Of a stretch of 64,000 nt of DNA, positions 52,625-61,170 are shown one piece after another. The notes below the pieces were generated by a model. That model was not told the DNA's origin, searched no databases, and worked only from the letters and a program-made list of their open reading frames with translations. The position numbers and the translations under genes were made by a program. Source of the DNA: Lachnospiraceae bacterium (GTDB taxonomy: Bacteria > Bacillota > Clostridia > Lachnospirales > Lachnospiraceae); the NCBI GenBank assembly GCA_014799465.1, contig JAAVHZ010000068.1, positions 62,001-126,000 on the forward strand, in the 5' to 3' direction. Position 1 is the first letter of the stretch. Every line of letters starts with the position of its first letter.

Positions 52625-52731
52625 AAATATAAAAATTTGAAACTTTTTAATCATTTCATTCGTATTATATATATACGGTATCGTATTTGGTTAACCGATA
52701 AAATATAATAAGTGTAAAACAGGTGCGGAAT

Positions 52732-53217
52732 ATGAGAAAAGAACAGCTTGAATATTTCTTCCAGACCTATTATTCACTTGTTTTCCGTGTGGCATTTATG
52801 GAAGTAAGGTCACATTGTGATGCGGAAGATATAAGGCAGGAAGTATTTGTGAGATTATTAAATTATAACCCAAAATTCAAAAGTATTGAACATGAAAAGG
52901 CATGGATGGTCAGGGTAACCATTAATCTTTGCAGGGACTTCCTTAAAAGTAAGTGGAATCAGTCGACTGTAGGTCTTGACAGTATACCGATGGAAGAGTT
53001 TGGGCATTTTAAATCGCCATATACAGAACATAATGATACTATATTAGATTTAATTGAATTGCCTGAAAGGTACAGACAGCCTTTATATTTATTCTACTAT
53101 GAAGATTACAGTATAAAGGAGATTGCAGGAGTATTGGAAATACCGGAAAATACTGTTAAAACAAATTTGAAACGTGGAAGAGAAGAACTTAAAAAAATGT
53201 TATCTAAAGAGAGGTAA
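52732..53217 (+). CDS. ECF-type sigma factor
   Basis: A 161-residue sigma-70 family protein. The start is taken as ATG 52732; a GTG at 52723 is in frame. Region 2 is YYSLVFRVAFMEV, AEDIRQEVFVRLL and AWMVRVTINLCRDFL. Region 4 ends with YSIKEIAGVLEIPENTVKTNLKRGREEL. No anti-sigma gene follows. Instead three uncharacterised genes come next, the first four bases away, so they may be its partners or targets. Confidence 0.9.
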   Translation: MRKEQLEYFFQTYYSLVFRVAFMEVRSHCDAEDIRQEVFVRLLNYNPKFKSIEHEKAWMVRVTINLCRDFLKSKWNQSTVGLDSIPMEEFGHFKSPYTEHNDTILDLIELPERYRQPLYLFYYEDYSIKEIAGVLEIPENTVKTNLKRGREELKKMLSKER

Positions 53218-53221
53218 GCAG

Positions 53222-53947
53222 ATGAAAGTAAATGGAATTAATAGTTCACAATATTTTGAACAGATAAACAGTAATAGAAAAACTGTATATCATAATTTTG
53301 CAGGAAATCTTGCTGAATCAACATTGAACCATCAGAGTAAATCAGAAAATCAGGTGGAAGAGGTAAAAGGCAAATGCAGCGTAAATTATCCTGCAATGGC
53401 ATCAGGGATAAGTGCTTCAGGCATAGAAAAGAGCAGTATTATGCCATGCCGCATACAAAATATTTCTTATCAGGAAAGTGATAATGTAAAAATATGCATT
53501 GAGGATGGCTGTGTGTACAAAGCGAAGGTTTATGAAGAACGAAATACAATATATATAGAGAAAAAGTCTGAAGATGGAACGATAGAGGCTTTTGAGGCAA
53601 ATATTGAGGCAATAGATAAAAATTCAAAAAATCCTGTAGAATTAATGGCAGCGGAAACATATGAAAAATATAAAAATGGCAAAAGCAGTTCGCCTGAAGA
53701 GAATTTTGCGGCTGCACTTATAGAATTTCAGCAGTATGTTAAAGATAGAATTGAGAACGGGCCGCCTAAATTTTTAATAGGAAGTATGGAAGCATCCATA
53801 GAAGAATGGGATGAACTCTTAGAAAATGTAGACGAAGCTATTGATGAGATAAAAGAAGAAATGCGTGAGCGTATAGAAAAGCTTGAGCAGTCAGATGAAG
53901 AGAAAGTCGAGCAGGAAGGTGGAATTTTAAATGGATATCAGGATTAA
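53222..53947 (+). CDS. Uncharacterised protein, first of three
   Basis: A 241-residue protein from ATG 53222, with GAGAGG upstream. No known domain is recognised. The N-terminus MKVNGINSSQYFEQINSNRK is polar and resembles the unfolded N-terminal tails of some exported clostridial proteins, but no signal peptide exists. A middle part reads EAFEANIEAIDKNSKNPVELMAAETY. A long acidic helix ends the protein (EEWDELLENVDEAIDEIKEEM). The stop overlaps the next gene by 17 bases. Confidence 0.65.
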   Translation: MKVNGINSSQYFEQINSNRKTVYHNFAGNLAESTLNHQSKSENQVEEVKGKCSVNYPAMASGISASGIEKSSIMPCRIQNISYQESDNVKICIEDGCVYKAKVYEERNTIYIEKKSEDGTIEAFEANIEAIDKNSKNPVELMAAETYEKYKNGKSSSPEENFAAALIEFQQYVKDRIENGPPKFLIGSMEASIEEWDELLENVDEAIDEIKEEMRERIEKLEQSDEEKVEQEGGILNGYQD

Positions 53948-54758
53948 TTCAGGTACATATTATAACCCTTATGAAAAATTATCATGCAGTAATAACGGCA
54001 TTTTAGATGAAGTAAAACAGACATATGATACTCAGAATAAAGAGGTGGAAGAAGATACATGCAAAACGGTTACAAAATCATCAGGAGAAAATGAAGCAGA
54101 AAAGCTTAAGGCAATGAATACATTTTTAAATGAAAGAATAAACACAGATAAAAAAGCACCATATTCACATCTTGCAGACGAAAGTGGGATTATTAATTAT
54201 AATGGGGTATGTTTTGTATGTAATAATGAAAAGCAGGCATTGTGTCTTGGAGATGTGAGTAACCCTAAAGATGTTCTTACCATACCGCTGTCAGGTGGAG
54301 GATGCCTGATGGTCAATAGGAATAATATAGGAGCTCTGTCAAAAGCTATAGGAATGTTTTCGCCTGAAGATATGGGAAGAATAATGAGAGCAATAGCACA
54401 GGATAACCAGTGCAGAAGAAAGCAGACGGAGATTGAAACTTTTGAAGATTCTGAGGACGGAGTTGAAGAGGCATGGAGACAGGCAGCAGAGGAGACAGGC
54501 TGTGATGGATTTGGATATGATGAACAGGGCAAAAAGACACATATTACCCAGTTAGATATATCCAGGGTGCTTATGGACAAAGATGAGAGTGTATTAGGGA
54601 AAACTGTGGAATCGGCACTTAACTTTGCTGAAAATGCTTTGTACAGATTAAATAATCCAATGCCGGGTGAATCAGACAGTGACGCAGTAAGGGCTGCAAA
54701 AGCAGGTGAAAAGCGATTTTATGAAGTATTTATAGAGAAACTGAAAGCCTTACAATAA
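53931..54758 (+). CDS. Uncharacterised protein, second of three
   Basis: A 275-residue protein with no recognised domain. It opens MDIRINSGTYYNPYEKLSCSNNG, and has a globular core with GIINYNGVCFVCNNEKQALCLGDV and MFSPEDMGRIMRAIAQDN. There is no signal peptide. It starts inside the end of the previous gene. Its last 10 codons and the following 15 bases are repeated at 55553-55592. Confidence 0.65.
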   Translation: MDIRINSGTYYNPYEKLSCSNNGILDEVKQTYDTQNKEVEEDTCKTVTKSSGENEAEKLKAMNTFLNERINTDKKAPYSHLADESGIINYNGVCFVCNNEKQALCLGDVSNPKDVLTIPLSGGGCLMVNRNNIGALSKAIGMFSPEDMGRIMRAIAQDNQCRRKQTEIETFEDSEDGVEEAWRQAAEETGCDGFGYDEQGKKTHITQLDISRVLMDKDESVLGKTVESALNFAENALYRLNNPMPGESDSDAVRAAKAGEKRFYEVFIEKLKALQ

Positions 54759-54770
54759 TACTTAGAGATT
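54729..54770 (+). repeat. 40-base direct repeat, first copy
   Basis: The segment starting TTTATAGAGAAACTGAAAGC and ending in ATACTTAGAGATT recurs at 55553-55592 with two substitutions and two extra bases. It covers the stop codon of the second uncharacterised gene. Confidence 0.75.
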
Positions 54771-54781
54771 ATAATGGAGGA

Positions 54782-55552
54782 TTGGATATGGAAGTTGTAA
54801 ACAGTGCAAATTATAACTTTAATGTAAATGAATATAAAAGCAAGGGAGTGGCTAATAAAGAAATTTTTGATACTGTAAAAACCAAGGATTCAGGTGCAGA
54901 TGAAAGATTATTGGGAATAGGATTCATAAAAGCTCCTAATAGTAATATGCATTATGGAATGAGAGCTGAATATGCAGAAGATTTTTCCGTTGATAATCCG
55001 GTAATTACCGTAAAAGTTCAAAAAGGATGTGGCGAGGTAGAAGAATACAATATAGATATTCGTAATGTAAATCCTCAAAACGCAACCGAAATAGAGATGT
55101 TTGCATTATGTAATTATGCAGATGCAAATGGGTATGGCACAGGAGGAACCTTTGGCAGTTGGCAAACTTTGAACTATTATAGGGATAATGCTGTTCATAA
55201 TGGTTATTTTAAAATGACAAATACGGTGGAACATTTCAAAAATGTGAAACAGGATTGGGCTTCAATGGTTAGTGCCATGATAAATGATTACATGAATGCC
55301 GGTTTATATAAGCAGGCATTGGATGGTAATAAATTGTTAAGTGTATTTAGCAACGGGTTAAATACAAATAACAGTACATATACCTTGGAAAACAGAGATA
55401 TTTCATCTGTAGAGGATTCAAAGACAGACACAGATATTATAGTGAAACCGGATGGTTCAAAAGTACTTGTAGTAACTGTGGGTATAGGTGGAATGAAGAC
55501 AACAACGAGTTTGGAAATTGCAAAGCCAATGACTGAACAAAGTATTGAATGA
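54782..55552 (+). CDS. Uncharacterised protein, third of three
   Basis: A 256-residue protein from ATG 54788 or 54782, with GGAGG upstream. It contains VITVKVQKGCGEVEEYNIDI and VNPQNATEIEMFALCNYAD, a pattern that echoes FEANIEAIDKNSKNPVELMA of the first protein. The two may share a domain of strands followed by an Asn/Pro turn and helix. No signal peptide. It lies precisely between two copies of a 40-base repeat. Confidence 0.65.
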   Translation: MDMEVVNSANYNFNVNEYKSKGVANKEIFDTVKTKDSGADERLLGIGFIKAPNSNMHYGMRAEYAEDFSVDNPVITVKVQKGCGEVEEYNIDIRNVNPQNATEIEMFALCNYADANGYGTGGTFGSWQTLNYYRDNAVHNGYFKMTNTVEHFKNVKQDWASMVSAMINDYMNAGLYKQALDGNKLLSVFSNGLNTNNSTYTLENRDISSVEDSKTDTDIIVKPDGSKVLVVTVGIGGMKTTTSLEIAKPMTEQSIE

Positions 55553-55592
55553 TTTATAGAGAAGCTGAAAGCGTTACAATAATACTTAGATT
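55553..55592 (+). repeat. 40-base direct repeat, second copy
   Basis: It matches 54729-54770 closely. The plus strand can be read as FIEKLKALQ and a stop, the tail of the second uncharacterised protein. The minus strand encodes the last residues of the histidine kinase (SIIVTLSASL). Confidence 0.75.
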
Positions 55593-56438
55593 TCCATCCG
55601 CAAAATCTGCTTCAATTCTGCCGCCTATAGATTCGGTAAGTTTTTTGCAGATATAAAGACCAAGACCGCTGCCCTCTGTATTGCCGGATTTGTGCTGTCT
55701 GTAATAACGGTCAAATATATGTTCAGTATCAATATATACCTGATTGGTGGGATTAGAAACTGTTAATATGATATCTTTTTCATTAGAAACAGTAAAGTTA
55801 ATATCACCGGAGGTATATTTGATACTGTTAGAAATAAGATTTTGAATAATTCTTGTAAGCATATTTTTATCAGTATAGACAAATACAGGCTTATCGGCAT
55901 TTTCAAAATAAGGAGTTATATTTTTTTCTTTAAATACAGGGTGGCCTGCAAGTATTTGTTCGCAAAGAAGCCCTGAAATATCTGTTTTTTCATATACAGG
56001 AGTATAAGCATTTGAATCCATTAATGATATATCAAAAAAATCATTAATCAGACTACAGCAGTAATATGCTTTTTCAAGAGCTACATTTATATTCGTCATA
56101 ACATTTTCATCATGGCATTCTTCTTTTGCAAGCTGAAGATAGCCTATAACTGATGTAAGCGGTGTTCTCATATCGTGGGAAATATCAGCAACAGACAGTT
56201 TAAGCGAATCAGTTTTTTTAACTTCATCAGTTTTAAGCTTATGCATATAGTCAATCAGCAGGTTTATTCCTGATACCATATTTGACAAATCATAATCTGA
56301 CAGCTCAATGGTGATAAGTCTGTTTGTCATATCTTTTAGCTGGTTTGAGATGCTTTTAATCTGTCTTTTTATAATAATCTGCTTTACTGCAAGTAAGATG
56401 GAAACAGCAGAAAGTATGCAGATAACAATATACTCCAT
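55554..56438 (-). CDS. Sensor histidine kinase
   Basis: A 294-residue kinase from ATG 56438 (a longer frame from 56507 is not supported). One N-terminal membrane helix, MEYIVICILSAVSILLA, is followed by the phosphoacceptor box ISHDMRTPLTSVIGYLQLA with its His. The ATPase core has NLISNSIKYT and GSGLGLYICKKL. With little extracellular domain it is of the intramembrane-sensing type that works through ABC transporters. Genes upstream encode the response regulator and transporter. Confidence 0.9.
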   Translation of the reverse strand: MEYIVICILSAVSILLAVKQIIIKRQIKSISNQLKDMTNRLITIELSDYDLSNMVSGINLLIDYMHKLKTDEVKKTDSLKLSVADISHDMRTPLTSVIGYLQLAKEECHDENVMTNINVALEKAYYCCSLINDFFDISLMDSNAYTPVYEKTDISGLLCEQILAGHPVFKEKNITPYFENADKPVFVYTDKNMLTRIIQNLISNSIKYTSGDINFTVSNEKDIILTVSNPTNQVYIDTEHIFDRYYRQHKSGNTEGSGLGLYICKKLTESIGGRIEADFADGNLSIIVTLSASL

Positions 56439-56451
56439 TAATAGTCCTCCG

Positions 56452-57153
56452 TTATTTGATTTCCGTTTTTCTAAAACATATATATGTGGCAATAAATGCA
56501 ATAGCAATTACAATTATAGCATTTATAAATGTAGGGACAAGGTTTTTGTAAGAGCTGTCCTGTGCCAGACAGAAACATGATAATGTAAAAATCCTGCTGT
56601 CGGTAAAGGTGCGGATAATGTTACAGGTTATAAAAGTAAAACATACAGCAGCAGAAATTGAAGCAGAAGCTTTTTTTAATGAAAATGTAATAAAAGTAAT
56701 AATACTTTGTATGGCAAAAAGCTGAGCCGCTACTGTAAGAAACCAGAATATGTTATGTGTATTAATAATACTGTTATCAAAGCTGCTTTTTAATGAAAAC
56801 CCAAGTACTGCCGAAAAAATATAAATAGAATGCAATAAAACAGATATTATATAGACTATTATTAATCTTGACAGCAGTATTGATAAACGGCTGTATCCTA
56901 TTTTGATTTCATTATGTATAGTCCTGCTGCTGAAATCATTTCCGATAAACCATGATGTAACAAGTGAAATAATAAATATTAAAGAAGTATCACTTACTAA
57001 ACATGCAAATACTTCATTTGTATTCATAGAAGGTAAAAGGTAAAGTTTACAGTAACTATAGAAAAATCCTGCTGCAAATAGTATCAGTGCAACAATATAA
57101 AGTAATATAAATCTGCGTAACTTAAATCCTTCTACTTTAAGCTGATTAATCAT
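56452..57153 (-). CDS. ABC-2 type transporter permease
   Basis: A 233-residue membrane protein with six hydrophobic segments and no catalytic motif. SWFIGNDFSSRTIHNEIKIGYSR is a cytoplasmic loop typical of ABC-2 permeases in bacteriocin-immunity transporters. ATG 57153 follows GGGGGTG by seven bases and overlaps the ATPase gene by eight bases; a GTG at 57162 is an alternative. It works with the ATPase encoded upstream. Confidence 0.85.
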   Translation of the reverse strand: MINQLKVEGFKLRRFILLYIVALILFAAGFFYSYCKLYLLPSMNTNEVFACLVSDTSLIFIISLVTSWFIGNDFSSRTIHNEIKIGYSRLSILLSRLIIVYIISVLLHSIYIFSAVLGFSLKSSFDNSIINTHNIFWFLTVAAQLFAIQSIITFITFSLKKASASISAAVCFTFITCNIIRTFTDSRIFTLSCFCLAQDSSYKNLVPTFINAIIVIAIAFIATYICFRKTEIK

Positions 57154-58069
57154 TTTTATCACCCCCTGTTACTGATAGGAAATATTCTTCAAGATTCTGT
57201 TCTGCTAATGATAATTCCGTAATTACTATATTTTTTTTCATAAGTGCAGTTGAAACCATTTCTATATTGTCAGTATAAGAATATAAATAAACCATATTTT
57301 CAGACACTGCCTTATAGTCAGAAGTATGCAGTTCATTGTCAAGTACAGTCAGGCAGATTGGAAGATTATCTGTTTTAATCCGTATATATTTTCTGCACTT
57401 TGTTTCCAGTTCATTGTGAGTCATAATATCTATAATCTTACCTTTATTAATAATAATATAATCTGTGGCAAGAAGATATAGCTCGTTCAATATATGGCTT
57501 GAAATAAATATGGTAGTGTTCATTTCTTCATTTAATTTTTTTAAAGTGTTTCTAAGGGATGCAATATTTTTAGGGTCAAGACTATTTATTGGTTCATCAA
57601 GAATAAGTAAGCGTGGCTTTCCGATAAGTGCAAGACAGATGCTTAACCGCTGCTTTATTCCCATTGATAATTTATAAACTTTTTTATCACGTATGCTGTA
57701 TAAATCCATTAATTTAAGCAGTTCATCGCATATGTTTTTATCAGGATTTCCAATTAAAATACGCTGCAATTCAAGATTCTGAAAAGCCGTATAGTATGGA
57801 TATAGTGCAGGAGCTTCTATGGTGCTTCCTATATATTTTCGCATTTTCTCAAGCTGAGGATACTCCGTTTTTCCAAAGAGGGAAAAAGAACCTTCAGTCT
57901 GGTAAAGCAGACCTGTAATTATACGCATAAGAGTAGTCTTTCCGGCTCCGTTTTCACCGATAAAACCGTATATATGATTTTCATATAGTGAAATGTTAAT
58001 GTTGTCAAGTGCGGTAAAACTGCCGAATTTTTTGGTCAGATTATCCGTTTGTAAAATTATATTTTCCAT
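57146..58069 (-). CDS. ABC transporter ATP-binding protein
   Basis: A 307-residue ATPase from ATG 58069, with AGGTTTG upstream. It has Walker A GENGAGKTT, signature KLSMGIKQRLS with Q-loop IGSTIEA, and Walker B LLILDEPINSLDP. The C-terminal extension of about 80 residues is typical of the bacitracin/lantibiotic export ATPases. The gene order, response regulator-ATPase-permease-kinase, is the pattern of peptide-antibiotic sensing and detoxification modules. Confidence 0.92.
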   Translation of the reverse strand: MENIILQTDNLTKKFGSFTALDNINISLYENHIYGFIGENGAGKTTLMRIITGLLYQTEGSFSLFGKTEYPQLEKMRKYIGSTIEAPALYPYYTAFQNLELQRILIGNPDKNICDELLKLMDLYSIRDKKVYKLSMGIKQRLSICLALIGKPRLLILDEPINSLDPKNIASLRNTLKKLNEEMNTTIFISSHILNELYLLATDYIIINKGKIIDIMTHNELETKCRKYIRIKTDNLPICLTVLDNELHTSDYKAVSENMVYLYSYTDNIEMVSTALMKKNIVITELSLAEQNLEEYFLSVTGGDKND

Positions 58070-58144
58070 TTTCAAACCTCCGTTTCTGACATACATGATA
58101 GAACATTTCCCTAAAAATATTATTCAGCAATTCTAAAGAAAATC

Positions 58145-58813
58145 TTAATTTATAAGACGATACCCCATTCCATAAACAGTTTCAATATATTCACTATCAT
58201 CAGCCTGACGTATTTTTTTCCTAAGATTGCTTATATGCACATTCATGGTGTTTTCGTCACTTACATAATCTTCTCCGGTTATACTTTCAAAAAGGTTTCT
58301 TTTGGAAAATATTTTATCAGGGTTCTTTATAAGCAGTTCAAGTATGGAATATTCCATGGCTGTACATATTATTTCCTTATCAGAAACAAATACACGTTTT
58401 GATTCAGTATTCAAAGTAATATTCCGAAAAGAGATTTTTTTGCCAATCTGAAATTCACTACGTCTTAATACCGCATTTATCCTTAAAATTACTTCGTCAA
58501 TATCAAATGGTTTTGTAATATAATCATCTGCTCCAAGACGCAGCAGTTCTATTCTGTTGTATACCTGATTCTTAGCTGAAAGTACAATTACGGGAGTGTT
58601 TTTCGACTTTCTTAATTCGTGCAGCACTTCTTCACCGGTTCGAAGCGGCAGCATTAAATCCATAAGTATAAGACTGTAATCATTATTTAAAGCCAGTGAA
58701 AGACCATCAAATCCATTATCAGCACAAACAGTTTCAAATCCGCTTTTATTCAAAATCCGGTTTAAAAGGCTGTTTATTTTTTTATCATCTTCGATTATAA
58801 GAATGGTAGACAT
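58145..58813 (-). CDS. OmpR-family response regulator
   Basis: A 222-residue regulator. The receiver domain has ILIIEDDKKIN with the acidic pocket, LILMDLMLPLRTGEEVL with the phospho-Asp, and VIVLSAK. The C-terminal winged helix ends with EYIETVYGMGYRLIN. It heads the operon with the ABC transporter and kinase. The intervening 75 bases to the ATPase gene hold no terminator. Confidence 0.93.
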   Translation of the reverse strand: MSTILIIEDDKKINSLLNRILNKSGFETVCADNGFDGLSLALNNDYSLILMDLMLPLRTGEEVLHELRKSKNTPVIVLSAKNQVYNRIELLRLGADDYITKPFDIDEVILRINAVLRRSEFQIGKKISFRNITLNTESKRVFVSDKEIICTAMEYSILELLIKNPDKIFSKRNLFESITGEDYVSDENTMNVHISNLRKKIRQADDSEYIETVYGMGYRLIN

Positions 58814-58926
58814 TTTATCCTCCGATATGTTAAGTTATAGAATCAGGTTAATTTTATCACAAATAAATAAAAAAGTATGTAACGATTTTGCATTTAGAGA
58901 GTTAATATAGTGAGGAGGTGAAAAAA

Positions 58927-59424
58927 TTGGATTTTGAGCGTGTATATAGAGAATGGTTCAAAGATGTTTTTCTGTATGTCTGCAGTTTATCGGCAAATAA
59001 AGATATTGCGGAGGAGATAACACAGGAGACTTTTACAAAAGCATTGAAATCTATTGATAGTTTTGACGGCCGCAAAGACATAAGGGCATGGCTCTTTACT
59101 ATTGCAAGAAACACATATTATACATATTGTAAACGTCAGAAGATATATGCAGACAAAGAATTATCAGAAGACATTGTTGATTCCGCACACGCATTTACTA
59201 CATGCCTTGAAGATAGAGAAAGTGCGTTTCGCATACACGAATTTCTTCATAATATGGAAGAACCTTATAAAGAGGTGTTCAGCCTAAGAGTGTTTGGGGA
59301 ACTGCCATTTGAAAAAATAGGATTACTATTCGGAAAAAGCTCTGAATGGGCAAGAGTAACATTTTATCGTGCAAAAAAGAAGATTATAGAATTTATGGAG
59401 GAGCCGGAGGATGAAAAATATTAA
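58927..59424 (+). CDS. ECF sigma factor, TTG start
   Basis: A 165-residue sigma factor. AGGAGG at 58912-58917 lies nine bases before TTG 58927; the GTG at 58918 is too close. Region 2 is VYREWFKDVFLYVCSL and AEEITQETFTKAL, region 4 PFEKIGLLFGKSSEWARVTFYRAKKKI. The stop overlaps the following anti-sigma gene by 14 bases. A TGTAACGATTTTG box at 58878-58890 may be the site of autoactivation. Confidence 0.9.
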   Translation: MDFERVYREWFKDVFLYVCSLSANKDIAEEITQETFTKALKSIDSFDGRKDIRAWLFTIARNTYYTYCKRQKIYADKELSEDIVDSAHAFTTCLEDRESAFRIHEFLHNMEEPYKEVFSLRVFGELPFEKIGLLFGKSSEWARVTFYRAKKKIIEFMEEPEDEKY

Positions 59425-60064
59425 CTGTAATATAGTAAAGGATATTCTGCCGCTGTATTTTGATAAAGTTGTAAGTAAAGATACAGTTGAAATGGTAGAG
59501 GAACATTTGAGGTCATGTGAAGACTGCCAAAAAGAGGCTTCAGTAATGAAAAAAGATTTTGTGATGCCTGTTAACCAAAGTATTCGGCTTGATGAAGCAA
59601 AAATGCTTAAGAGGTTCAAAATACATTTTCGTAAAAGAAATGTGCTTATTTCAATAATGTCATTTATAATTGCGTTTGGAGTAATGGGAGCAGTTATTTT
59701 TCTGTTGACCTATCCGAAGTTATATATCGATTATGATGGTGCGAAGATTTCTGTTGACGTTGATGATGGAAATGTATACGCTGAATATACCGGAAATGAT
59801 GCTATAGCCGCATATGCTGTATACCCGGTTGAGCCATATATTGATGAGGAAGAAAAATATATTGTGATATTTTATTACAGTACTACATTTTGGGATAAGT
59901 ATTTTACTGCCGGTAAAGGTAAAAGTGATATTAATAAAACAGGTTTTACGGTTGAATTAGGCGAAGCTGCACAAATTGATGAAGTGTACTATGGAAAATA
60001 TGATGGTGGAGAAGTATATGAACCGTCTGAATTAAGTGATATGCACCTGGTCTGGAGTAAGTAG
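59411..60064 (+). CDS. Anti-sigma factor with zinc-finger domain
   Basis: A 217-residue membrane protein. Residues 1-45 are a zf-HC2 anti-sigma domain: INCNIVKDILPLYFDKVVS and the HLRSCEDCQKE zinc motif (H-x3-C-x2-C). One membrane helix lies at about 75-97, and an extracellular 120-residue beta domain follows. It should hold the ECF sigma factor inactive at the membrane until an envelope signal arrives. Start codon within the sigma gene. Confidence 0.9.
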   Translation: MKNINCNIVKDILPLYFDKVVSKDTVEMVEEHLRSCEDCQKEASVMKKDFVMPVNQSIRLDEAKMLKRFKIHFRKRNVLISIMSFIIAFGVMGAVIFLLTYPKLYIDYDGAKISVDVDDGNVYAEYTGNDAIAAYAVYPVEPYIDEEEKYIVIFYYSTTFWDKYFTAGKGKSDINKTGFTVELGEAAQIDEVYYGKYDGGEVYEPSELSDMHLVWSK

Positions 60065-60083
60065 GCTGAGAAAAACTGTATGT

Positions 60084-60121
60084 AAAGAGGTATCAGGATA
60101 AATGTTCTGATACCTCTTTTT
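60084..60121 (+). terminator. Intrinsic terminator, likely bidirectional
   Basis: AAAGAGGTATCAG at 60084-60096 pairs with CTGATACCTCTTT at 60107-60119, followed by TT. With A on the left arm it can serve both the anti-sigma gene and the convergent superoxide dismutase gene. Confidence 0.85.
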
Positions 60122-60132
60122 GTGGGTTCTAA

Positions 60133-60621
60133 TTATATACGTATTATAACACCACATCCGATTTTATTACCGGAATTGCCCGAAGGTTGGGTTGTAAAAT
60201 CATCGGGACCGGAATGGATTATAACTGACCTTCCTATAACATCATCTATTCTAAAGCGGGTGTCAAAAAAAACCCCATAAGCATATCCTCGGTTGCTAAG
60301 TAATGGAACCAAATCTCCGACGTGATAAGGATGAGGTTTATTATCAGGATTATAATGTGCACCTGTTTTATCAAAAGGAGGAGTGCAGTCACCCGTCTCG
60401 TGAATATGCATTGCATAGAAATTTGATAAGGAATCTGTAGAAGAATCCGGAAGGCCAAAGATTTCAGCTTGTATTAAAATACCGTCATACGGAGTCTGAA
60501 AAAATTTAACAGAACCATTTATCTGAGGCTGTTCATTGCTTCCGGTAATATTGGCCGCAGCACATGCCTTGTTAAGGCTTAGTATTTCAGTAAATGTAGA
60601 TTCGGGAGATATTAAATACAT
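60133..60621 (-). CDS. Cu/Zn superoxide dismutase-like protein without signal peptide
   Basis: A 162-residue protein of the Cu/Zn superoxide dismutase family. Metal ligands are in place: H72-x-H74 (MHIHETGDC), H89, H97, H100 and D103 (HYNPDNKPHPYHVGDL), and H136 (SVIIHSGPDDFTTQPSG). C79 and C156 could form the usual disulfide. No signal peptide is seen, although most bacterial homologues are exported. Firmicute members of this short type also lack one. Activity against superoxide is presumed. Confidence 0.88.
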   Translation of the reverse strand: MYLISPESTFTEILSLNKACAAANITGSNEQPQINGSVKFFQTPYDGILIQAEIFGLPDSSTDSLSNFYAMHIHETGDCTPPFDKTGAHYNPDNKPHPYHVGDLVPLLSNRGYAYGVFFDTRFRIDDVIGRSVIIHSGPDDFTTQPSGNSGNKIGCGVIIRI

Positions 60622-60710
60622 AGTGGTTCTCCAAGAATAGTTTTAAGATAAAATATGCAAAATTATTATATTGTGTTACCAATAATATAGAACAGTAAAC
60701 ATAAAAACAT

Positions 60711-60738
60711 TTGAATTTGATAAAAAACGTTGTATACT
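60711..60738 (+). promoter_or_regulatory. Promoter of the lrgA-lrgB operon
   Basis: TTGAAT at 60711-60716, a 16-base spacer and TATACT at 60733-60738. The LrgA-like gene starts 72 bases downstream. Confidence 0.65.
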
Positions 60739-60810
60739 ATAGTGAAAATGTATTTATATGTATTAAAAGGAAAAGCAGAGGCAGAATAATTACATAAAGG
60801 AGAATAAAGC

Positions 60811-61170
60811 ATGAAGTATTTAAAGCAGTTTTTAGTTATACTTGTGATTACATTTATAGGTGAAGTATTAAAATATCTTATACCGCTTCCGGTTCCGGCA
60901 TCAATTTATGGTCTCCTTATATTGTTTGCAGCACTTATTACGGGAGTGGTTAAGATTGATATGGTAAAAGATACGGCAGCTTTTCTAATAGAAATAATGC
61001 CGCTTATGTTCATACCAGCGGCAGTAGGGCTTATGGATTCATGGAGTATATTAAAACCTATTTGGATTCAGATATCTGTTATTATAGTAATTTCTACTGT
61101 TTTAGTAATGATATTCAGCGGAAGAGTCACACAGTTTATAATAAGATGGGAAAAGAGGCATTTGAAATGA
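60811..61170 (+). CDS. lrgA: CidA/LrgA family holin-like protein
   Basis: A 119-residue protein with four membrane helices. The LrgA/CidA core is clear: FIGEVLKYLIPLPVPASIYGLLILF and MPLMFIPAAVGLM, in part. Family members act as holin- or antiholin-like pore formers and affect murein hydrolases and pyruvate transport. The stop overlaps the start of the LrgB gene (ATGA), so they are translated together. Confidence 0.9.
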   Translation: MKYLKQFLVILVITFIGEVLKYLIPLPVPASIYGLLILFAALITGVVKIDMVKDTAAFLIEIMPLMFIPAAVGLMDSWSILKPIWIQISVIIVISTVLVMIFSGRVTQFIIRWEKRHLK

